A DNA stretch of 64,000 bases from Eubacteriaceae bacterium (GCA_910574915.1 CAJTCR010000015.1:1-64000), one strand, 5' to 3'. Counted from the stretch's first letter, positions 1-15,366 are shown. Translations and numbers: made by a program. Notes: generated by a model not told the origin, from the sequence alone.

Positions 1-107
1 TGGCCAATGGCAAACTCTACTCTGTGGAAAAGAGTAGGTAATCTATAACGAGTACCGAACTTACGTTCTTTTTGAGCGGTAGGTCTATTAAAGTTACCCT
101 TCTTCAA
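1..107 (-). CDS. partial unidentified gene running off the left edge
   Basis: An open frame on the minus strand continues through the left edge; about 35 residues are visible, basic at the N-terminus and ending in HRVEFAIG at the edge. The start is uncertain: the frame is closed by a stop just upstream, an AAGAGG purine run lies about 16 bases before a TTG at 107, and no ATG is in frame. It follows the small HTH gene on the same strand and so probably belongs to the same element. I do not recognise the family and the call rests only on the open frame and context. Confidence 0.3.
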   Translation of the reverse strand, partial: MKKGNFNRPTAQKERKFGTRYRLPTLFHRVEFAIG

Positions 108-151
108 GAAAATCTTTTTTATTTTCCTCTTGACATTTCACCAAATTGCTT

Positions 152-352
152 TCATGCGGTTTGGTTCGGCTGATTGTAACCATAAAACTTTGTTTCCCAA
201 AATGCCTTTGGCACTTTCCCGGCAACAATAAGATAGCCTTTGCTCTGTAATTCTTCATTTAATTCTCTTATCAGTTTGTAAGCGTGTCCTTTGGAAACAC
301 CCAATGTTTCCGCAACTTCTCCGGCAGTCAATAAGTAGTTCTGTCCGTTCAT
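152..352 (-). CDS. small helix-turn-helix protein of an integrated element
   Basis: A 66-residue protein whose core (TAGEVAETLGVSKGHAYKLI, about residues 9-28) is a winged-helix/HTH DNA-binding motif of the kind seen in excisionase-like and accessory proteins of Firmicute conjugative elements. I chose the ATG at 352 because AGGAGAGG stands four bases upstream; a longer ATG start would place that site inside the gene. The gene is divergent from the Cro/CI-type regulator at 524, an arrangement typical of element control regions. It could control excision or replication of the element; the exact role cannot be told from sequence. Confidence 0.7.
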   Translation of the reverse strand: MNGQNYLLTAGEVAETLGVSKGHAYKLIRELNEELQSKGYLIVAGKVPKAFWETKFYGYNQPNQTA

Positions 353-523
353 GCAACCTCTCCTTATCATTTATTTCACTATTTATTAGTGCTAATGATA
401 TTCTAGCACCCTCTATCATTTATGTCAATAATTTTTATCTGTATTTTTCATATTTATTATTGTTGTCAATATTTATTGAAAGTGCTATACTATAAGAAAG
501 CGAAAAAGAAAAGAGGTAACAGT
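353..523. promoter_or_regulatory. divergent control region with candidate operator boxes
   Basis: On the plus strand TTGTCA (463-468) and TATACT (486-491) with a 17-base spacer form a good sigma-A promoter for the regulator at 524. The box AGTGCTA occurs at 388-394 and again at 481-487, touching the -10, and its inverse TAGCAC at 404-409 pairs with 389-394. The decamer TATCATTTAT is repeated directly at 365-374 and 414-423. These repeats are plausible operators for the adjacent Cro/CI-type protein; binding is inference. Confidence 0.5.
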
Positions 524-1147
524 ATGGATAATACAATTCAGATAGCAGAACGGATAAAACAACTCCGTAAAAATTTAGGTTTGAACCAAAGTGAATTTTG
601 CAAAAAGCTAGGCATTAAGCAATCCACCCTATCCAGTTATGAGAATGGAACGGTGTCTCCGTCCAACGAGGTACTCTATGCCATAGCAAAGCAATATCAC
701 GTTTCTTTGGATTGGCTTTTTGGTATTTCAGACAATGAATTTTCTTTATCGTCTATGGGCGATATTATCAGTTTTCTTTTGGAGTTGAACGAGTTAAAAG
801 AATTGCGCTATGAACTGGAAATCAATGATAAATTTTTCAATGACATAGAAACCGAAGATAACCGTTGGTATGCCAATATTAAATTCTATGGAAATGAAAA
901 AGGACACTTATATAATGCGGATATGTGTCAATTTCTTGCTTCGCTAAATGAGAGCCGTGAAAGTTTTGAATCTTACTTTACGCCAAAGGATATGTTTGAT
1001 ATTTGGAAAAAACAGAAAATTGCTGATTACTCCACCTTGCCAGTGACAAAGAAAGTGTATGAGGATATAGACAATGCTACAAGAATGAAACTCCGAAATG
1101 AACATTTGGAACAACAATTTAAGAAAAATCAGAGTGACAGCGAATAA
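524..1147 (+). CDS. Cro/CI-family transcriptional regulator
   Basis: A 207-residue protein with an N-terminal XRE-type HTH (residues 7-62; IKQLRKNLGLNQSEF and IKQSTLSSYENG are the recognition-type helices), followed by a C-terminal region with no recognised domain that could mediate dimerisation or ligand sensing. The ATG at 524 was chosen because AAGAGG lies about seven bases upstream and the HTH begins just after it; earlier in-frame ATGs read through the promoter. It is divergent from a small HTH gene and probably represses both directions. A hairpin terminator follows. Confidence 0.75.
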   Translation: MDNTIQIAERIKQLRKNLGLNQSEFCKKLGIKQSTLSSYENGTVSPSNEVLYAIAKQYHVSLDWLFGISDNEFSLSSMGDIISFLLELNELKELRYELEINDKFFNDIETEDNRWYANIKFYGNEKGHLYNADMCQFLASLNESRESFESYFTPKDMFDIWKKQKIADYSTLPVTKKVYEDIDNATRMKLRNEHLEQQFKKNQSDSE

Positions 1148-1164
1148 AAACAGAGCCATTTTAG

Positions 1165-1210
1165 AGCCACAAGCCATTTTCAATGAAATTCCGGCAAGTG
1201 GCTTTTTCTT
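1165..1210 (+). terminator. terminator of the Cro/CI-type gene
   Basis: AGCCAC at 1165-1170 pairs with GTGGCT at 1198-1203, with inner GCC/GGC pairing, followed directly by a T-rich run. It lies 17 bases after the regulator's stop codon. Confidence 0.6.
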
Positions 1211-1235
1211 TTGTTCGCTATTATTTTCAGGCATT

Positions 1236-1275
1236 AAGAAACCGCAACCCCTTGATTTCTCAAAGGATTGCGGTG
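1236..1275 (-). terminator. terminator downstream of tuf
   Basis: ACCGCAA (1241-1247) and TTGCGGT (1268-1274) form an inverted repeat about 30 bases after the tuf stop codon. On the minus strand it is followed by TTTCTTAAT. It closes the str operon next to the foreign-looking left end. Confidence 0.6.
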
Positions 1276-1307
1276 CTTATTTTACTTATTTGGCTCTAAT
1301 CACAAGA

Positions 1308-2495
1308 TTACTCGATGATAGTAGCCACACGACCAGACCCAACAGTTCTACCACCCTCACGAATAGCAAACGTAAGACCCTGCTCCATAGCAACTGGGTG
1401 AATCAGTTCGATTGTCATTTCAATGTTATCGCCAGGCATACACATTTCTGTACCGCTTGGTAATGCGCAGACGCCTGTTACGTCAGTTGTTCTGAAATAG
1501 AACTGCGGACGATAGTTATTGAAGAAAGGTGTATGACGGCCACCTTCGTCTTTTGTTAATACGTAAACCTGAGCTGTAAATTTGCGGTGGCATGTTACAG
1601 AGCCTGGTTTAGCCAGAACCTGGCCTCTTTCGATCTGGTCACGGTTGATACCACGCAGTAATGCACCGATGTTGTCACCAGCCATAGCTTCGTCTAACTG
1701 CTTGCGGAACATTTCGATACCAGTTACGACTGTCTTCTGAACGTCTTCCTTTACACCAAGGATTTCCAGTTCGTCATTCAGATGTAAGGTACCTCTTTCT
1801 ACTCTACCAGTAGCAACTGTACCACGGCCTGTAATTGTGAATACGTCTTCGACCGGCATTAAGAATGGCTTATCTGTATCACGCTGCGGATCTGGAATGT
1901 AGCTGTCTACGGTTTCCATTAATTCCATGATCTTGTCGCCCCATTCGCTCTTCGGATCTTCGAGCGCTTTTAAAGCAGAACCTTTGATGATCGGGCAGCC
2001 TTCGAATTCGTATTCTTCTAACTGCTCTGTGATTTCCATTTCTACTAATTCCAATAATTCTTCGTCGTCAACCATGTCACATTTGTTCATGAATACAACG
2101 ATATAAGGTACACCTACCTGACGGGATAATAAGATGTGCTCTTTTGTCTGAGCCATAACACCGTCAGTAGCAGCTACTACGAGGATCGCGCCGTCCATCT
2201 GAGCTGCACCAGTGATCATGTTCTTTACGTAGTCAGCATGTCCAGGACAGTCAACGTGTGCATAGTGTCTGTTCGCTGTTTCGTACTCAACGTGAGCAGT
2301 AGAGATTGTGATACCTCTTTCTCTCTCTTCTGGAGCCTTATCAATATTAGCGAAATCTACAGCGGCATTTCCTTCTACTCTTTCAGAAAGTACTTTTGTG
2401 ATCGCTGCTGTTAAGGTTGTTTTACCATGATCTACGTGACCGATGGTACCGATATTACAATGTGGTTTTGTTCGTTCAAATTTAGCCTTTGCCAT
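1308..2495 (-). CDS. tuf: elongation factor Tu
   Basis: A 395-residue GTPase that delivers aminoacyl-tRNA to the ribosome. The G-domain motifs are all visible: GHVDHGKT (P-loop, about residues 19-26), RGITIS switch I region, DCPGH (about 80) and NKCD (about 135), followed by the two beta-barrel domains and the usual C-terminal VATIIE. Length matches the family. AAAGGAGG precedes the ATG. It has its own good promoter at 2558-2586 in the gap after fusA and is also reachable from the str operon upstream. A terminator follows. Confidence 0.98.
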   Translation of the reverse strand: MAKAKFERTKPHCNIGTIGHVDHGKTTLTAAITKVLSERVEGNAAVDFANIDKAPEERERGITISTAHVEYETANRHYAHVDCPGHADYVKNMITGAAQMDGAILVVAATDGVMAQTKEHILLSRQVGVPYIVVFMNKCDMVDDEELLELVEMEITEQLEEYEFEGCPIIKGSALKALEDPKSEWGDKIMELMETVDSYIPDPQRDTDKPFLMPVEDVFTITGRGTVATGRVERGTLHLNDELEILGVKEDVQKTVVTGIEMFRKQLDEAMAGDNIGALLRGINRDQIERGQVLAKPGSVTCHRKFTAQVYVLTKDEGGRHTPFFNNYRPQFYFRTTDVTGVCALPSGTEMCMPGDNIEMTIELIHPVAMEQGLTFAIREGGRTVGSGRVATIIE

Positions 2496-2557
2496 GTTGA
2501 AACGTCCTCCTTTAAAAATGTTACCCGATGGGCTGTGTTTATAATATACTATCTCGT

Positions 2558-2586
2558 ATTATATGCGAATTTTCCTGTTTTTTCAA
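2558..2586 (-). promoter_or_regulatory. sigma-A promoter for tuf
   Basis: On the minus strand TTGAAA (2586-2581) and TATAAT (2563-2558) are separated by 17 bases. It lies in the 115-base fusA-tuf gap, giving tuf a second transcription start independent of the str operon. Confidence 0.75.
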
Positions 2587-2610
2587 GTAAATCCTATACA
2601 ATTCCTCAAT

Positions 2611-4728
2611 TTATTTTGCCTGAGCACTGATCACTTTTTCCTGTACAGACTTCGGCACCTGTTCATATTTTTCAAAGAACATAGAGTAGTTGCCGCGTCC
2701 CTGTGTTCTGGAACGTAAGTCTGTGGAATAGCCGAACATCTCGGCAAGCGGTACAAATGCACGTACGATCTTGCCGCCGCCAAGGTCATCCATACCTTCG
2801 ATCCGTCCGCGGCGTGAGTTCAAGTCACCGATGACATCACCCATATATTCTTCCGGCATCGTTACTTCTACCTTCATAATCGGCTCTAAGACTGCCGGAG
2901 CTGCCTTTGCCATTGCTTCCTTGAAGCACATGGAACCAGCAATGTGGAATGCCATTTCGGATGAATCGACTTCATGGTAAGAACCGTCGTAAACAGTTGC
3001 ATGAATGCCAAGTACAGGGAATCCGGCAAGGATACCTGCCTGGGATGCTTCCTTGATACCAGCGCCGACTGCCGGGATATATTCTTTTGGAATCGCGCCG
3101 CCGACAACCGCGGAATCAAACTTGAATACTTCTTCACCGTTTGCATCCATTGGCTCAAATTTAACTTTACAATGTCCGTACTGTCCACGTCCACCGGACT
3201 GTTTTGCATATTTGTATTCCTGGTCAACAGGCTTTGTAAATGTCTCTTTGTAAGCAACCTGCGGAGCACCTACGTTTGCTTCTACTTTAAATTCACGAAG
3301 CAGACGGTCTACGATAATCTCCAGATGCAGCTCGCCCATACCAGCGATAATCGTCTGTCCTGTTTCCGCGTTTGTATGCGCGCGGAACGTAGGATCTTCT
3401 TCTGCAAGCTTGGCAAGCGCCTCGCCCATTTTGCCCTGTCCGGCTTTTGTTTTCGGCTCGATTGCAAGCTCGATAACCGGTTCCGGGAATTCCATTGATT
3501 CCAGGATAACCGGATGCTGGTCATCACAGATCGTATCGCCTGTTGTTGTAAGCTTAAAGCCTACTGCCGCAGCGATATCACCGGAATATACCTTGTCCAG
3601 CTCTGCTCTCTTGTTCGCGTGCATCTGCAACAGACGGCCAACACGTTCTTTTTTGTCCTTCGTTGCATTTAACACATAAGAACCGGATTTTAATACGCCC
3701 GAATACACACGGATAAACGCAAGCTTTCCTACGAACGGGTCTGTCATAATCTTAAACGCAAGCGCAGAGAACGGCTCTTCGTCCGAAGAATGTCTCTCTA
3801 CTTCGTTGCCGTCTAAGTCCACGCCCTTGATCGCAGATACGTCTGTCGGTGCAGGCATGAATTCCAGAATCGCATCCAGAAGCTTCTGAACGCCCTTGTT
3901 GCGGTATGCAGAACCGCAGCATACTGGAATCGCTGCACATTCACATGTCGCTTTACGCAGTACTTTCTTTAATTCTTCTACTGACGGCTCTTCGCCTTCC
4001 AGATACTGCATCATCAGATCGTCGTCTAATTCGCAGATCTTTTCGATTAACTCTGTGTGATATTCCTCTGCCTGATCCTTCATATCGTCCGGGATCGCAG
4101 TAATGGAAATGTCATCGCCCTTGTCATCGTTGTAAATATATGCTTCCATCTCGAACAAATCGATGATTCCCTTGAATTCATCCTCTTTGCCGATTGGAAT
4201 CTGCAAAATAACTGCATTTTTACCCAATCTGGTACGGATCTGGTTCACGGCACCGTAAAAATCTGCACCCAAAATGTCCATTTTGTTAATAAACGCCATT
4301 CTTGGTACATTGTAGGTGTCTGCCTGACGCCATACATTTTCTGACTGAGGTTCAACACCACCCTTTGCACAGAAGACGCCGACAGCGCCGTCCAATACTC
4401 GGAGTGAACGTTCAACTTCAACTGTAAAATCAACGTGTCCCGGTGTATCAATAATATTAATACGATGCTCTAACGCACCTGGTTTTACTTTGGCATGATC
4501 TTCCAAAGTCCAGTGACAGGTTGTAGCGGCTGAAGTAATTGTGATACCTCTTTCCTGCTCCTGTTCCATCCAGTCCATGGTAGCAGTACCTTCATGAGTA
4601 TCACCAATCTTATAGTTAATACCAGTATAATATAAAATACGCTCGGTCAATGTCGTCTTACCGGCATCGATATGAGCCATAATACCGATATTTCTGGTTC
4701 TCTCTAATGGATATTCTCTTCCAGCCAA
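2611..4728 (-). CDS. fusA: elongation factor G
   Basis: A 705-residue translocase GTPase that moves tRNA and mRNA through the ribosome after peptide transfer. Motifs seen: [15 protein letters not shown] (P-loop, about residues 17-31), [22 protein letters not shown], and the domain II-V tail with RGNYSM near the C-terminus. Length is normal. The start is TTG (4728) with AGGAGG eight to ten bases upstream and family-typical N-terminus [14 protein letters not shown]. It lies 36 bases after rpsG and is surely cotranscribed with it. Confidence 0.98.
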   Translation of the reverse strand: MAGREYPLERTRNIGIMAHIDAGKTTLTERILYYTGINYKIGDTHEGTATMDWMEQEQERGITITSAATTCHWTLEDHAKVKPGALEHRINIIDTPGHVDFTVEVERSLRVLDGAVGVFCAKGGVEPQSENVWRQADTYNVPRMAFINKMDILGADFYGAVNQIRTRLGKNAVILQIPIGKEDEFKGIIDLFEMEAYIYNDDKGDDISITAIPDDMKDQAEEYHTELIEKICELDDDLMMQYLEGEEPSVEELKKVLRKATCECAAIPVCCGSAYRNKGVQKLLDAILEFMPAPTDVSAIKGVDLDGNEVERHSSDEEPFSALAFKIMTDPFVGKLAFIRVYSGVLKSGSYVLNATKDKKERVGRLLQMHANKRAELDKVYSGDIAAAVGFKLTTTGDTICDDQHPVILESMEFPEPVIELAIEPKTKAGQGKMGEALAKLAEEDPTFRAHTNAETGQTIIAGMGELHLEIIVDRLLREFKVEANVGAPQVAYKETFTKPVDQEYKYAKQSGGRGQYGHCKVKFEPMDANGEEVFKFDSAVVGGAIPKEYIPAVGAGIKEASQAGILAGFPVLGIHATVYDGSYHEVDSSEMAFHIAGSMCFKEAMAKAAPAVLEPIMKVEVTMPEEYMGDVIGDLNSRRGRIEGMDDLGGGKIVRAFVPLAEMFGYSTDLRSRTQGRGNYSMFFEKYEQVPKSVQEKVISAQAK

Positions 4729-4764
4729 GATTTTTTCCTCCTAAATTATACTGCAACATGCACA

Positions 4765-5521
<757 letters not shown>

Positions 5522-5944
5522 TTATTTCTTAGCGTCTTTCGGTCTCTTAGCGCCGTATTTAGAACGTGCCTGACGTCTGTTCGCAACACCTGCTGTATCA
5601 AGTGTACCTCTGATGATATGGTATCTTGTACCAGGTAAATCCTTTACTCTGCCGCCGCGGATCAAAACCACACTATGCTCCTGTAAGTTGTGGCCTTCAC
5701 CCGGAATATAGCTTGTTACTTCGATTCCGTTTGAAAGACGTACTCTGGCAATCTTACGAAGCGCTGAGTTAGGTTTTTTAGGAGTTGCTGTCTTAACAGC
5801 AGTACATACACCACGCTTCTGTGGAGAAGCTGTATCGGTTGCTTTCTTCTGCAAGGAATTGTATCCTTTCTGAAGTGCTGGTGCTGTAGACTTCTTTGCC
5901 GCTGACTTTCTTCCTTTTCTTACTAACTGGTTAAATGTTGGCAT
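5522..5944 (-). CDS. rpsL: 30S ribosomal protein S12
   Basis: A 140-residue decoding-centre protein and the classic streptomycin-resistance locus. It shows the invariant [20 protein letters not shown] and the loop [23 protein letters not shown]; the lysine in TPKKPNS is wild type, as is the K of RVKDLPG. The ATG at 5944 is chosen because GGAGGTG stands upstream and it gives the family N-terminus [12 protein letters not shown]. First gene of the str operon, with a strong promoter at 6000-6028. Confidence 0.98.
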   Translation of the reverse strand: MPTFNQLVRKGRKSAAKKSTAPALQKGYNSLQKKATDTASPQKRGVCTAVKTATPKKPNSALRKIARVRLSNGIEVTSYIPGEGHNLQEHSVVLIRGGRVKDLPGTRYHIIRGTLDTAGVANRRQARSKYGAKRPKDAKK

Positions 5945-5999
5945 TATTTTCACCTCCTGCATTTTATATGATGTGCGCAACATTATCACACGCTAGAAT

Positions 6000-6028
6000 A
6001 TTATATATAGAGATTTTCAGATTGTCAA
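6000..6028 (-). promoter_or_regulatory. strong sigma-A promoter for the str operon
   Basis: On the minus strand a perfect TTGACA (6028-6023) and a perfect TATAAT (6005-6000) are spaced by exactly 17 bases, 56 bases before the rpsL start. It sits just downstream of the rpoC terminator, so the str operon is transcribed independently of rpoBC. Confidence 0.85.
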
Positions 6029-6099
6029 GGAAGATTTCTCTATTTCAGCATATTTCAGCATATTGCACTGTTTCTCACTTATTTTTCCCTTATTTTAGA

Positions 6100-6142
6100 A
6101 AAAAATACCATCGAAAGAGCTTTTCTTTCGTGGTATTTTTTT
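6100..6142 (-). terminator. strong intrinsic terminator of the rpoBC operon
   Basis: AAAAATACCA...GAAAG (6101-6117) pairs with CTTTCG...TGGTATTTTT (6125-6140), with only a small internal mismatch, and both flanks are A/T runs, so it can act in either direction. It lies 16 bases after the rpoC stop codon. Confidence 0.85.
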
Positions 6143-6157
6143 CATAACTGTCTGTTG

Positions 6158-9100
6158 CTAATCCAGCAGTGCAAACGCCTCGTCGTCTGTCCTCTCAGGC
6201 ACCTCTGCGTCGTACGCCGTATCGTCATAAGAGTCATCCTCCATGCCGTCTGCATACGCCCGCATACCTGCTGCATCTGAAAAAACCGGATGATCCGACT
6301 CCTGTGGAAGCAGCCCGTCTTCCTCACTGCCTTCCAAAAACAGGTCATCTTCCTCGTCGTCTTCTCCGTCCATTGCAAACAATGCCGTATGGCTGTTTGC
6401 AGCATCGGCACGCTCTGGTGCGCCTGCTCCCTCATCCATCTCCATAAAATCCTCTTCTCCGAACAACACCTCTTGTTCGTTCACATCGGAATCGAGCTTA
6501 ATGCTGCGGTAGCGCTTCATGCCAGTACCGGCTGGGATCAGCTTACCGATAATTACGTTCTCCTTTAAGCCGATCAGCGGATCGATCTTGCCTTTGATCG
6601 CTGCTTCTGTCAGTACTTTTGTCGTCTCCTGGAAAGAAGCCGCGGATAAGAACGAATTGGTCGCCAGAGAAGCTTTTGTAATACCAAGCAGCACCTGCGC
6701 GCCTTCTGCCGGCTCCAGTCCTTCCTTTTCCAGTCTTTCATTTGCATCTTCAAATTCCAGGTTATCTACCAGTGTTCCCGGCAGGAACTCTGAATCTCCG
6801 TTGTTTTCAATACGGATCTTCTTTAACATCTGGCGCACAATGACTTCGATATGCTTGTCGTTGATTTCCACACCCTGCAAGCGGTATACTCTCTGCACTT
6901 CACGCAGCAGGTAATCCTGCACGGCGCGCACGCCCTTGATCTTTAATATATCATGCGGATTCACGGAACCTTCTGTCAGCTCGTCACCGGCTTCTAGTAC
7001 AACCCCGTCCATTACTTTAATGCGGGAACCATACGGGATCAAATATGCCTTGGATTCGCCTGACTCCTGGTTTGTCACAATAATCTCGCGTTTTTTCTTT
7101 GTATCTTTAATCGTCGCTACGCCGCCAAACTCGGTAATGATCGCAAGGCCCTTCGGCTTTCTTGCTTCAAAAAGCTCCTCGACACGAGGAAGACCTTGTG
7201 TAATATCATCACCGGCAACACCGCCGGAGTGGAACGTACGCATCGTAAGCTGTGTACCCGGCTCACCGATCGACTGCGCCGCAATAATGCCGACTGCTTC
7301 CCCGACCTGTACGGATTGTCCGGTCGCCATATTCGTGCCATAGCATTTCGCACAGACACCGTCCAGCGAACGGCAGGTTAAAATAGTACGGATCTTTAAC
7401 TTCGTAATCGGCTGTCCGTCTTTGTCCACACCGATCTTCATAATCTTTTCTGCGCGCCTTGGCGTAATCATATGATTTGCCTTTACAAGCACATTGCCGT
7501 CCTTATCGCACACCGTCTCACAGGAGAAGCGCCCTGTCAGGCGTTCCTGCAATCCTTCGATCTCTTCCTTGCCGTCTGCAAACTCCGTCACTACCATACC
7601 AGGAATCTCACGGTCTTTTCCTTCGTTGCAGTCTAATTCCCGTACGATCAGCTCCTGTGAGACGTCTACGAGACGCCTTGTCAGATATCCAGAGTCCGCG
7701 GTACGCAGCGCGGTATCCGACATTCCTTTTCTTGCTCCATGCGCGGACATAAAGTACTCCAGTACGTCAAGCCCTTCACGGAAGTTGGACTTGATCGGCA
7801 TCTCGATCGTACGTCCAGTCGTATCCGCCATCAGCCCTCGCATACCCGCAAGCTGCTTGATCTGCTTATCCGAACCACGGGCACCGGAATCTGCCATCAT
7901 AAAAATATTGTTATATTTATCAAGCCCGGACAACAGCGCCTGTGTCAGCTCGTCATCCGTCTCCTTCCATACTTCTACAACTTCTTTGTAACGCTCTTCT
8001 TCTGTAATTAAACCACGCTTATACTGCTTGGTAATCCTGTCCACCGTGTTCTGCGCTTCGTTAATCAGCTCCGGCTTCCGCGGCGGGACGGTCATATCGG
8101 AAATAGATACGGTCATCGCTGCCCTAGTCGAGTACTTATAGCCCATCGACTTGATATCATCCAATACTTCCGCCGTTTTGGTAGCCCCGTGCACGTTAAT
8201 AACTTTTTCCAAGATCTGCTTTAGCTGTTTTTTTGCCACGTGGAAATCCACTTCCAGCAGCAGCTCGTTTTCCGGGTTGCTGCGGTCTACAAATCCCAGA
8301 TCCTGCGGGATAATCTCGTTAAAAATAAATCTTCCAAGCGTCGATTCGATCGTACCTGTCTTTACTGTCCCGTCCGGCATTTTTCTGCTGACACGCACAT
8401 GAATTCTGCTGTGCAGCGTACATGACTGGTTTTCATAGGCAAGGATCGCTTCGTTTACGTTTTTATAATAAGCGCCTTCTCCCAAAGAACCAGGACGCTC
8501 CTGCGTCAGATAATAAATGCCAAGCACCATATCCTGGGAAGGCACCGCAACCGGGCCGCCGTCCGACGGCTTTAACAGGTTGTTCGGCGACAGCAGCATA
8601 AACCGGCACTCTGCCTGCGCTTCCTGCGACAGCGGAAGATGCGCTGCCATCTGGTCGCCGTCAAAGTCCGCGTTGTAAGCAGTACATACAAGCGGATGCA
8701 GCTTGATCGCCTTGCCTTCGACCAAAATCGGTTCAAACGCCTGGATGCCAAGACGATGCAGCGTAGGGGCACGATTCAGCATTACTGGATGCTCTTTGAT
8801 TACCTCTTCGAGCACATCCCATACCTCGGTCTGCAAACGCTCTACCATCTTTTTCGCACTCTTAATATTGTGCGCTGTGCCGTTGGATACGAGTTCTTTC
8901 ATAACAAACGGCTTAAACAGCTCGATCGCCATCTCTTTTGGCAGGCCGCACTGGTAGATCTTAAGCTCCGGCCCTACGACGATAACCGAACGCCCAGAAT
9001 AGTCCACACGTTTTCCTAACAGGTTTTGCCTGAAACGTCCGCCCTTGCCCTTTAACATATCTGACAAAGATTTCAGCGCGCGGTTGCCAGGCCCGGTCAC

Positions 9101-10036
9101 CGGACGCCCCCGCCTGCCGTTGTCAATCAGCGCGTCAACCGCTTCCTGGAGCATACGCTTTTCGTTGCGCACGATAATGTCCGGCGCTCCCAGTTCAAGC
9201 AGCCTGCGCAGACGGTTGTTGCGGTTGATAATCCTACGGTACAGGTCGTTCAGGTCAGAAGTCGCAAAACGCCCGCCGTCCAACTGCACCATCGGCCTTA
9301 AATCCGGCGGAAGCACTGGAATCACTGTCATAATCATCCATTCTGGTTTGTTTCCCGATTCATAAAAGGCATCGACTACTTCCAGCCTTTTAATAATTCT
9401 GGCACGCTTTTGTCCGGTCGCATCTTTCAGCGCTGCCTTTAACGACACGGAATCCTTTTCCAGGTCAATCGCCTGCAGCAGCTCCAAAATAGACTCCGCA
9501 CCCATACCGACACGGAACGCGCTGCCATATTTTTCTCTTGCTTCCTGATACTCATTTTCGGATAATACCTGCTTATAGCTCAGCTCCGTCGTTCCTGGGT
9601 CAAGTACGATATAAGAAGCAAAGTAAAGCACCTTTTCCAGCGTTCTTGGAGACAAGTCCAGGATCAGCCCCATACGGCTTGGAATGCCTTTAAAGTACCA
9701 GATATGGGAAACGGGAGCCGCCAGCTCAATATGCCCCATACGCTCTCTGCGGACGCTTGCCTTTGTAATCTCAACGCCGCATCGGTCGCAGACAACACCT
9801 TTATACCGGATCTTTTTATACTTCCCGCAGTGGCATTCCCAGTCCTTGCTTGGCCCGAAGATCTTCTCACAGTACAATCCGTCTTTTTCCGGCTTCAAGG
9901 TTCTGTAATTGATCGTCTCCGGCTTCTTTACTTCCCCTTTCGACCACTCCCTGATCTTTTCTGGAGAGGCCAGACCAATCTGGATCGCATCAAACTGAAT
10001 TGGCTGATTGGTTTCTTCATTCATTATTTCTGACAT
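6158..10036 (-). CDS. rpoC: RNA polymerase beta-prime subunit
   Basis: A 1292-residue catalytic subunit. Visible landmarks are the N-terminal zinc site (CHCGKY...CDRCGVEIT, about residues 60-80), the catalytic [10 protein letters not shown] loop that binds Mg, the bridge-helix and trigger-loop regions, the second cysteine cluster ([13 protein letters not shown]) and [16 protein letters not shown]. The C-terminus carries a long acidic tail (EEDDLFLEG and onwards), common in clostridia. The ATG at 10036 has GGGAG eight bases upstream; the GTG nine bases earlier overlaps that site. It follows rpoB by 15 bases. Confidence 0.97.
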   Translation of the reverse strand: MSEIMNEETNQPIQFDAIQIGLASPEKIREWSKGEVKKPETINYRTLKPEKDGLYCEKIFGPSKDWECHCGKYKKIRYKGVVCDRCGVEITKASVRRERMGHIELAAPVSHIWYFKGIPSRMGLILDLSPRTLEKVLYFASYIVLDPGTTELSYKQVLSENEYQEAREKYGSAFRVGMGAESILELLQAIDLEKDSVSLKAALKDATGQKRARIIKRLEVVDAFYESGNKPEWMIMTVIPVLPPDLRPMVQLDGGRFATSDLNDLYRRIINRNNRLRRLLELGAPDIIVRNEKRMLQEAVDALIDNGRRGRPVTGPGNRALKSLSDMLKGKGGRFRQNLLGKRVDYSGRSVIVVGPELKIYQCGLPKEMAIELFKPFVMKELVSNGTAHNIKSAKKMVERLQTEVWDVLEEVIKEHPVMLNRAPTLHRLGIQAFEPILVEGKAIKLHPLVCTAYNADFDGDQMAAHLPLSQEAQAECRFMLLSPNNLLKPSDGGPVAVPSQDMVLGIYYLTQERPGSLGEGAYYKNVNEAILAYENQSCTLHSRIHVRVSRKMPDGTVKTGTIESTLGRFIFNEIIPQDLGFVDRSNPENELLLEVDFHVAKKQLKQILEKVINVHGATKTAEVLDDIKSMGYKYSTRAAMTVSISDMTVPPRKPELINEAQNTVDRITKQYKRGLITEEERYKEVVEVWKETDDELTQALLSGLDKYNNIFMMADSGARGSDKQIKQLAGMRGLMADTTGRTIEMPIKSNFREGLDVLEYFMSAHGARKGMSDTALRTADSGYLTRRLVDVSQELIVRELDCNEGKDREIPGMVVTEFADGKEEIEGLQERLTGRFSCETVCDKDGNVLVKANHMITPRRAEKIMKIGVDKDGQPITKLKIRTILTCRSLDGVCAKCYGTNMATGQSVQVGEAVGIIAAQSIGEPGTQLTMRTFHSGGVAGDDITQGLPRVEELFEARKPKGLAIITEFGGVATIKDTKKKREIIVTNQESGESKAYLIPYGSRIKVMDGVVLEAGDELTEGSVNPHDILKIKGVRAVQDYLLREVQRVYRLQGVEINDKHIEVIVRQMLKKIRIENNGDSEFLPGTLVDNLEFEDANERLEKEGLEPAEGAQVLLGITKASLATNSFLSAASFQETTKVLTEAAIKGKIDPLIGLKENVIIGKLIPAGTGMKRYRSIKLDSDVNEQEVLFGEEDFMEMDEGAGAPERADAANSHTALFAMDGEDDEEDDLFLEGSEEDGLLPQESDHPVFSDAAGMRAYADGMEDDSYDDTAYDAEVPERTDDEAFALLD

Positions 10037-10051
10037 ATATGGCACTCCCTT

Positions 10052-13945
<3,894 letters not shown>

Positions 13946-14135
13946 ATGACGTTTCACCTCTCGTTCTTTATTTTTAACAAAAAAGCACATTTAGATATGG
14001 GCTGCATTTTTACTACAATATGTTGTGCTATTGTAAAAAAGCGCAAAAAAGCCAATTAGCACAATAAGTGCAACGTATATGATAGCACAAGTCCCCCCTA
14101 TTCGTCAAGGATTTTTTTCCAGAATTTTTCGGGTA

Positions 14136-14170
14136 TAAAAAAGGACAGCTCCCAGAGGAACTGCCTTTCT
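14136..14170 (-). terminator. attenuator between rplL and rpoB
   Basis: On the minus strand AGGCAGTTCC (14167-14158) pairs with GGAGCTGTCCT (about 14153-14143), followed by a T-run, 14 bases after the rplL stop. A partial terminator here is the known way the excess of L7/L12 over polymerase subunits is set. The gap 13946-14135 shows no clear independent promoter. Confidence 0.75.
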
Positions 14171-14183
14171 CATCTGTGCGATC

Positions 14184-14549
14184 TTATTTTAATGTAACCT
14201 TAGCGCCTTCTGCTTCCAGTTTTGCTTTCAGCTCTTCTGCTGAAGCCTTGTCAGCCTGCTCTTTTACTACCTTCGGAGCGTTGTCTACGACTTCTTTTGC
14301 TTCTTTTAAGCCAAGGCCGGTAGCTTCACGAACTACTTTAATAACCTTAACCTTGTTCGGGCCAACTTCTGTCAGCTCTACGTCGAATTCGGTCTTTTCT
14401 TCTGCTGCTTCTGCCGCGCCGCCTGCTGCTGCAACGACAACGCCTGCTGCTGCGGATACGCCGAATTCTTCTTCACATGCTTTTACTAAATCATTTAACT
14501 CTAATACGGTTAAGCCTTTGATTACCTCAATGATCTCAGCTGTAGTCAT
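14184..14549 (-). CDS. rplL: 50S ribosomal protein L7/L12
   Basis: A 121-residue stalk protein present in multiple copies per ribosome that recruits translation GTPases. N-terminal dimerisation helices, an Ala/Gly-rich hinge ([19 protein letters not shown], about residues 33-51) and the C-terminal domain with [20 protein letters not shown] are all present. AGGAGG lies upstream of the ATG. It follows rplJ by 39 bases. Confidence 0.97.
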   Translation of the reverse strand: MTTAEIIEVIKGLTVLELNDLVKACEEEFGVSAAAGVVVAAAGGAAEAAEEKTEFDVELTEVGPNKVKVIKVVREATGLGLKEAKEVVDNAPKVVKEQADKASAEELKAKLEAEGAKVTLK

Positions 14550-14588
14550 TTTTATTTCCTCCTATTTTATCAATCATCTAATTCCTTA

Positions 14589-15134
14589 TTAAGCCTCTGC
14601 CGGAGCTTCTTCTGCCGGGGCTTCTGCTTCTGCCGGAGCAGCTTCGCCTTCGCCATCCTTCTCTGCAATCTGCTTGATTACACGAGCAAAGTTGGTAATT
14701 GGAGACTGGAAGCTTCCAAGCAGTCTGGACAACAGTTCTTCTCTGGACGGAATGCTTGAAATCTCTTTCATTGCTTCCGTATCATAGAAATTGCCTTCTA
14801 CAACGCCTGCCTTGATCTCCAAAGCCGGAGCCGTCTTGGCAAATTTTGCAAGGATTCTGGCTGGAGCCGTCGCGTCATCTTTGGAAATCGCGATGGCATT
14901 CGGGCCTTCCAGGGAACCTGTCAGGCTTTCAAACTCCGTTCCTTTAAAAGCAAAATTCATCAATGTATTTTTGTACACCTTGTAAGTGATGCCTGCTTCT
15001 CTTAACTCTCTGCGAAGCTGGGTATCCTGTGCAACGGTAAGGCCGCGGTAATCGACGATCACAACAGACTGTGCATCTTTGATGTGTTCAGCAATCTCCT
15101 GCACGATCGGCTGCTTTAATTCTACTTTTGCCAC
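14589..15134 (-). CDS. rplJ: 50S ribosomal protein L10
   Basis: A 181-residue stalk base protein that anchors L7/L12 dimers. It has the family N-terminus (AKVELKQPIVQEIAEHIK), the YRGLTVAQDTQLRRELRE block and an Ala/Glu/Pro-rich tail (APAEAEAPAEEAPAEA) of a type common in clostridia. The start codon is GTG (15134), eight bases after GGAGGTG. It is preceded by an L10-leader type RNA, so it is probably feedback regulated by its own complex with L7/L12. Confidence 0.96.
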   Translation of the reverse strand: MAKVELKQPIVQEIAEHIKDAQSVVIVDYRGLTVAQDTQLRRELREAGITYKVYKNTLMNFAFKGTEFESLTGSLEGPNAIAISKDDATAPARILAKFAKTAPALEIKAGVVEGNFYDTEAMKEISSIPSREELLSRLLGSFQSPITNFARVIKQIAEKDGEGEAAPAEAEAPAEEAPAEA

Positions 15135-15165
15135 GAATGAGCACCTCCTTTATTTATTTGATTGC

Positions 15166-15200
15166 CCAAAAGAAAACCTCCCTGCAAAAGACAGGGAGGT
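15166..15200 (-). terminator. leader terminator upstream of rplJ
   Basis: ACCTCCCTG (15176-15184 on the plus strand) and CAGGGAGGT (15192-15200) form a perfect nine-pair stem with a short loop, followed on the minus strand by TTTTCTTTT. It lies inside the rplJ leader, between promoter and gene, which is the position of an attenuator. Confidence 0.8.
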
Positions 15201-15204
15201 GTGT

Positions 15205-15330
15205 AATCTCATTCACAGATTTATCCGCAGAAACTGCGCATCCAATAAATCTGAAATAAACTCCTCGGCAGGTCAATACTGTAAAATATGGTTACGCCAT
15301 TCGGCACCTGCTGTCTTCGGCAATACGTTA
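15205..15330 (-). ncRNA. ribosomal protein L10 leader
   Basis: Between the promoter and the rplJ attenuator the transcript carries CCGAAGACAGCAGGTGCCG (about 15320-15302) and a later ACCTGCCGAGG (about 15273-15263), which pair as CAGGT/ACCTG. This CAGCAGG...CCTGCCGAGG arrangement is the recognisable core of the Firmicute L10 leader (Rfam family of that name). Binding of L10-L7/L12 is expected to favour the terminator at 15166-15200. Confidence 0.75.
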
Positions 15331-15333
15331 CAT

Positions 15334-15363
15334 ATTATAATATCACTATGATCTATTTGTCAA
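15334..15363 (-). promoter_or_regulatory. sigma-A promoter for rplJL-rpoBC
   Basis: On the minus strand TTGACA (15363-15358) and TATAAT (15339-15334) with an 18-base spacer. It lies immediately downstream of the rplA stop codon and ahead of the L10 leader. Confidence 0.8.
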
Positions 15364-15366
15364 CAA

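Noticed and set aside
2971-4450. Plus- and minus-strand frames of up to 174 codons within fusA
   Set aside because: Shadow frames of the elongation factor G gene, which is complete and uninterrupted.
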